DNA of 8,844 bases, from the NCBI GenBank assembly GCA_021160205.1, contig JAGHCZ010000024.1:1-8844 (forward strand). Direction: 5' to 3'. The notes beneath the pieces are model-generated. The model was given only the letters and a program-made list of their open reading frames with translations. It did not search any database and was not told the origin of the DNA. Below are positions 6,366-8,844 of the stretch, piece by piece; the stretch's first letter is position 1, and the number at the start of each line of letters is the position of its first letter. The stretch is from Nitrososphaerota archaeon (lineage in GTDB: Archaea > Thermoproteota > Nitrososphaeria_A > Caldarchaeales > Wolframiiraptoraceae). The translations under genes and the position numbers were made by a program.

Positions 6366-7418
6366 ATGGAAAAGGTTAGGTGGGGCGTAGTTGGGATAAG
6401 CGGGATAGCTCAGAGAAGAACAGTCCCGGAAATGATCGAAGCCTCGAGAAAGGCGGAGCTCGTTGCGGTGATGAGCAGAAGCGGTGAACGCGCTGAAAAA
6501 TACGCGAAGGAGTTCGGGGCAGAATATTGGTACACAAGCTTGAAAGAGCTTTTGTCAAATCCGGAGGTGGACGCCGTTTACATAGCGACCCCCAACAATC
6601 TTCACCGCGAACAGGTAATCACAGCCGCGAGAATGGGAAAGCACGTGCTTTGCGAGAAACCCCTCGGAAGAACCGTTCGAGAATGCGAGGAAATGATCGA
6701 AGAATGCCGCCGCAGCGGAGTGAAGCTCGGAGTCGCCTTCATGATGAGATTCCACGGCCTACATCAAAAAATCAAGAAACTGATAAATGACGGAACGATC
6801 GGGAAGCCCGTTTTGGCGAGAGCTCAGCTCACGTGCTGGTATCCTAAGATAGATGGGGCTTGGAGACAGGATCCGGAACTCGGAGGAGGAGGAAGCCTCA
6901 TAGATATGGGCTCGCACTGCATCGATCTCTTAGAGATGTTGTTGTCGACAAAGGTGAAAGAGGTTTCGTCATTTCAGGATACCTTGGTACATGATTACCC
7001 GGTTGAGGATACTTCAGCTGTCCTTCTACGCTTCGAGAACGGAGCTATAGGAATAGTCGATAACTGCTTCAATATACCGGATAAAGCTTCTCAAAATAGG
7101 TTAGAGATCTATGGGGCGCAGGGAAGCCTCTTAGCCGAAGGAAGCATCGGCCAAGAGCCCACGGGTAAGGGGTTCCTCTACTACTATCCTCAAGAAGAAT
7201 ACGAAAGTAAGCAGAAAAGGATTGTGGAAGAGGCGGGAGCTAAAGAAATAGAGTATGAGCTCGTAAAAATGTACGCTGCTGAGATCGATCATTTCTCGGA
7301 ATGCATAATCGAGGACAAGGAACCGGAGATAAGCGGGGAGCTCGGGCTCTGGAACATGAAGATCATATCCGCGTGCTATGAATCGGCGAAAACGAAAAAA
7401 GTTGTAAAGGTAGTTTAA
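6366..7418 (+). CDS. Gfo/Idh/MocA-family NAD(P)-dependent oxidoreductase
   Basis: Oxidises a hydroxyl of a sugar, sugar phosphate or cyclitol to a ketone, or the reverse, with NAD(P). The 350 residues are normal length. The N-terminal Rossmann domain starts VRWGVVGISGIAQ (4-16). DAVYIATPNNLHREQ (69-83) and CEKPLGRT (96-103, catalytic-site Lys98) follow. The C-terminal sheet domain holds GGGGSLIDMGSHCIDLL (173-189) with Asp180 and His184 in the expected catalytic positions. The first glycine motif is GISGIA rather than the more usual GxGxIA. A GGTG (6354-6357) stands 8 bases before the ATG. It follows the aminotransferase gene closely, and such pairs make or break 3-amino sugars and aminocyclitols, for example the dehydrogenase/aminotransferase steps of kanosamine formation. 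A T-rich tract follows the stop. Confidence 0.94.
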   Translation: MEKVRWGVVGISGIAQRRTVPEMIEASRKAELVAVMSRSGERAEKYAKEFGAEYWYTSLKELLSNPEVDAVYIATPNNLHREQVITAARMGKHVLCEKPLGRTVRECEEMIEECRRSGVKLGVAFMMRFHGLHQKIKKLINDGTIGKPVLARAQLTCWYPKIDGAWRQDPELGGGGSLIDMGSHCIDLLEMLLSTKVKEVSSFQDTLVHDYPVEDTSAVLLRFENGAIGIVDNCFNIPDKASQNRLEIYGAQGSLLAEGSIGQEPTGKGFLYYYPQEEYESKQKRIVEEAGAKEIEYELVKMYAAEIDHFSECIIEDKEPEISGELGLWNMKIISACYESAKTKKVVKVV

Positions 7419-7436
7419 TTTTTTCTTCCTTTATTT
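7419..7436 (+). terminator. T-rich terminator after the oxidoreductase gene
   Basis: Directly after the TAA the plus strand has eighteen bases made almost entirely of T with a few C and one A (TTTTTTCTTCC...), typical of archaeal intrinsic termination. It ends inside the stop codon of the facing permease gene, so the two converging units are only 16 bases apart. Confidence 0.55.
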
Positions 7437-8331
7437 ACTTCACGGCTCCGGCGACGAGTCCTCTTATGAGGTATCTCCTGAAGATTATTATTATCGCTAT
7501 TGCCGGCAGCATCGCGAGAACTCCCATGGCGCAGATCAGTCCTTTGACGACCCTCGGCTCCGCCATGGACGACCCTATGATGACTGGTATAGTTCTGGAT
7601 GCCGCTGTCTTCGTCAGCAGTAGGGCGAAGAAGAATTCTCCGTAGGAGATCATGAAAGAGGTTATCGCGATTGCGACTATGGCGGGCTTTATGACCGGAA
7701 ACGTGACCTTCCTCAGGATCTCGAAGTAGGAGTATCCATCAACCCTCGCCGCGTCCTCGATATCCGTAGGGATCCCCATCAGATAGGTGTTGAGAATCCA
7801 GATCGTAAACGGCATCGTGAACATTATGTGGACCATTATCACCGAGACCAGGGTGTCGAGCAGGCCTATGCTCCTTATGATGACGTAATATGGGATCGCG
7901 ATGACGACGGGCGGAAGCAGCCTGCCGACTATGGAGGCATAGAAGAGCGGCATGGCTCCCTTGAACCTTATCCTGGTCAGTGCGAATGACCCCAAGGTTC
8001 CCGCAACGAGGTTGTATATCATGACGACGACCCCGATTATCACGCTGTTCAGTATCGCCCTTGGAAAGTCCTTGACGGCTCCGGGTATGAAGAGGAACAG
8101 CGACATCCCCTGCTCCATGTAGTATTTCACGGCGGCTTCGATGTTGAAGCAGAACCAGTAGTTATTGATGCTCGGATTCGGGGGGAAATAAAACGGCGGA
8201 ACTGTGTAGATCTCTGCTTCGGACTGCAGGCTGAGGTTCACCATCCAATATATGGGGAATAGTACCCATAAGGCCAGCAGGATAACCGCGATGTATGTTC
8301 CGGTCTTGGGTTTATTCTTGTTCAATGCCAT
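7435..8331 (-). CDS. CUT1-type sugar ABC transporter permease, MalG-like
   Basis: One of the two membrane subunits of a binding-protein-dependent carbohydrate importer. The 298 residues hold about six hydrophobic segments (about 12-33, 92-115, 127-150, 160-182, 213-236, 264-286). The EAA loop that docks on the ATPase is EDAARVDGYSYFEILRKV with FP at 211-212 (family form EAAxxDG...LP). SEAEIYTVPPFYFPP (37-51) is typical of the first periplasmic loop of MalG-like proteins. The stretch 58-92 before the second helix is longer than usual. The ATG at 8329-8331 lies 6 bases after the MalF-like stop, with GGTGTGATG from the end of that gene as ribosome binding site. The substrate is not shown by sequence; the neighbouring sugar enzymes suggest an amino sugar or cyclitol. 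Confidence 0.94.
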   Translation of the reverse strand: MALNKNKPKTGTYIAVILLALWVLFPIYWMVNLSLQSEAEIYTVPPFYFPPNPSINNYWFCFNIEAAVKYYMEQGMSLFLFIPGAVKDFPRAILNSVIIGVVVMIYNLVAGTLGSFALTRIRFKGAMPLFYASIVGRLLPPVVIAIPYYVIIRSIGLLDTLVSVIMVHIMFTMPFTIWILNTYLMGIPTDIEDAARVDGYSYFEILRKVTFPVIKPAIVAIAITSFMISYGEFFFALLLTKTAASRTIPVIIGSSMAEPRVVKGLICAMGVLAMLPAIAIIIIFRRYLIRGLVAGAVK

Positions 8332-8337
8332 GGCTCA

Positions 8338-8844
8338 TCACACCCTCAATCTCACACGCCCTAATCGCAGGGCCTTGAAGTACGCGTAGATCAACACCCC
8401 AGTAATCGCGAGTACCAGTATGGTGACGGCGCCCGCTTGGCCGAAATTCAAGTAGCTGAACATCCTTTCATACGTATAGAACGTGATCAGTTTCGTGAAG
8501 TCCGCCGGTCCACCCGCCGTGATCACGTAGATTGGGTCAAAGGCCCATAAAGCGCTCAGCGACGCGTAGACCAAGACTATAAGCATGATCGGCCTGAGCC
8601 AGTTCAGCGTAACCATCCTGAAACGCGCTAGAGTTTTCGCTCCATCTATCAACGCCGCTTCGTAGAGCTCCTTCGGTATGGATTGTATTCCAGCTAGGAG
8701 CAGCAATGTCGGTAGCGGGGTTTGAACCCAGACGTGGGCCAAGGCCACGATCATCATCGCGTGCCAGGGCATAGATAGCCAGGACTGATACTGCTGGATG
8801 AGCCCCAGCTTGACCATTATGTCGTTGAAGACGCCGAAGTTGAA
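8338..8844 (-). CDS. CUT1-type sugar ABC transporter permease, MalF-like (5' end beyond window)
   Basis: C-terminal 168 residues of the partner permease. The frame stays open to the last base of the window: nine codons (FNFGVFNDI) precede the first visible ATG at 8815-8817, and the family continues well upstream, so that ATG is internal. Seen: LAHVWVQTPLPTLLLLAGIQSIPKELYEAALIDGAK (interrupted only by my reading) with the EAA motif EAALIDGAKTLARF. The usual LP that follows is LN here (TLNWLRP). AFDPIYVITAGGPADFTKL (101-119) is also typical of MalF-like permeases. The binding protein and ATPase genes are not in view and probably lie upstream or elsewhere. The gene is translated just ahead of the MalG-like gene. 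Confidence 0.93.
   Translation of the reverse strand, partial: FNFGVFNDIMVKLGLIQQYQSWLSMPWHAMMIVALAHVWVQTPLPTLLLLAGIQSIPKELYEAALIDGAKTLARFRMVTLNWLRPIMLIVLVYASLSALWAFDPIYVITAGGPADFTKLITFYTYERMFSYLNFGQAGAVTILVLAITGVLIYAYFKALRLGRVRLRV

Noticed and set aside
7577..7583. Perfect box C (ATGATGA) as a possible C/D guide RNA on the plus strand
   Set aside because: No box D (CTGA) at the spacing of a guide RNA, and it lies within the MalG-like coding sequence.
8815..8817. ATG as the start of the MalF-like permease
   Set aside because: The frame remains open to the window edge and MalF-like permeases have several more transmembrane segments upstream.

Overview
The window looks like a chromosomal segment of an archaeon. 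It carries ribosomal protein L7Ae, a small zinc-ribbon RNA polymerase subunit of the Rpo12/RpoP type, an archaeal/eukaryotic-type glutamyl-tRNA synthetase (GluRS) and an RtcB RNA ligase. Several start codons are preceded by BRE/TATA-like boxes, and some mRNAs look leaderless or nearly so while others have GGTG-type ribosome binding sites. The mixture suggests a TACK-type lineage, possibly Bathyarchaeia, but the exact lineage is a guess. Coding density is very high: no gap exceeds about 150 bases, and I see no tRNA, rRNA, CRISPR array, IS element or other mobile element.

Bases 1-4008 are an information-processing region. On the minus strand, the 5' part of gltX runs off the left edge and carries an apparent one-base frameshift near 464-489. 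Divergent from it is rpl7ae (+), whose start codon lies inside a sequence that can fold as a kink-turn, the RNA motif that L7Ae itself binds. That suggests translational autoregulation. Convergent with rpl7ae is rpo12 (-), the two sharing a CTAG in which each stop codon is TAG. A phosphoribosyltransferase-fold gene (+) follows. Then comes a minus-strand pair, rtcB and a two-helix membrane protein of unknown function, separated by 3 bases.

Bases 4009-8844 look like a carbohydrate locus. Three plus-strand genes encode a divergent NagB/6-phosphogluconolactonase-fold protein (with its own T-rich terminator), a DegT/StrS-type PLP aminotransferase starting at TTG behind a good promoter and ribosome binding site, and a Gfo/Idh/MocA dehydrogenase 24 bases after it. 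Facing them on the minus strand are the two permeases (MalF-like, incomplete at the right edge, then MalG-like) of a CUT1-type sugar ABC transporter. A dehydrogenase plus a sugar aminotransferase is the pair that interconverts a hydroxyl, keto and amino group on a sugar or cyclitol. Together with a deaminase/isomerase-fold protein and an importer, this suggests uptake and processing of an amino sugar or aminocyclitol, with the substrate unknown.

The two points most worth a second look are the candidate kink-turn over the rpl7ae start codon and the amino-sugar locus, whose NagB-like member lacks a normally catalytic aspartate.
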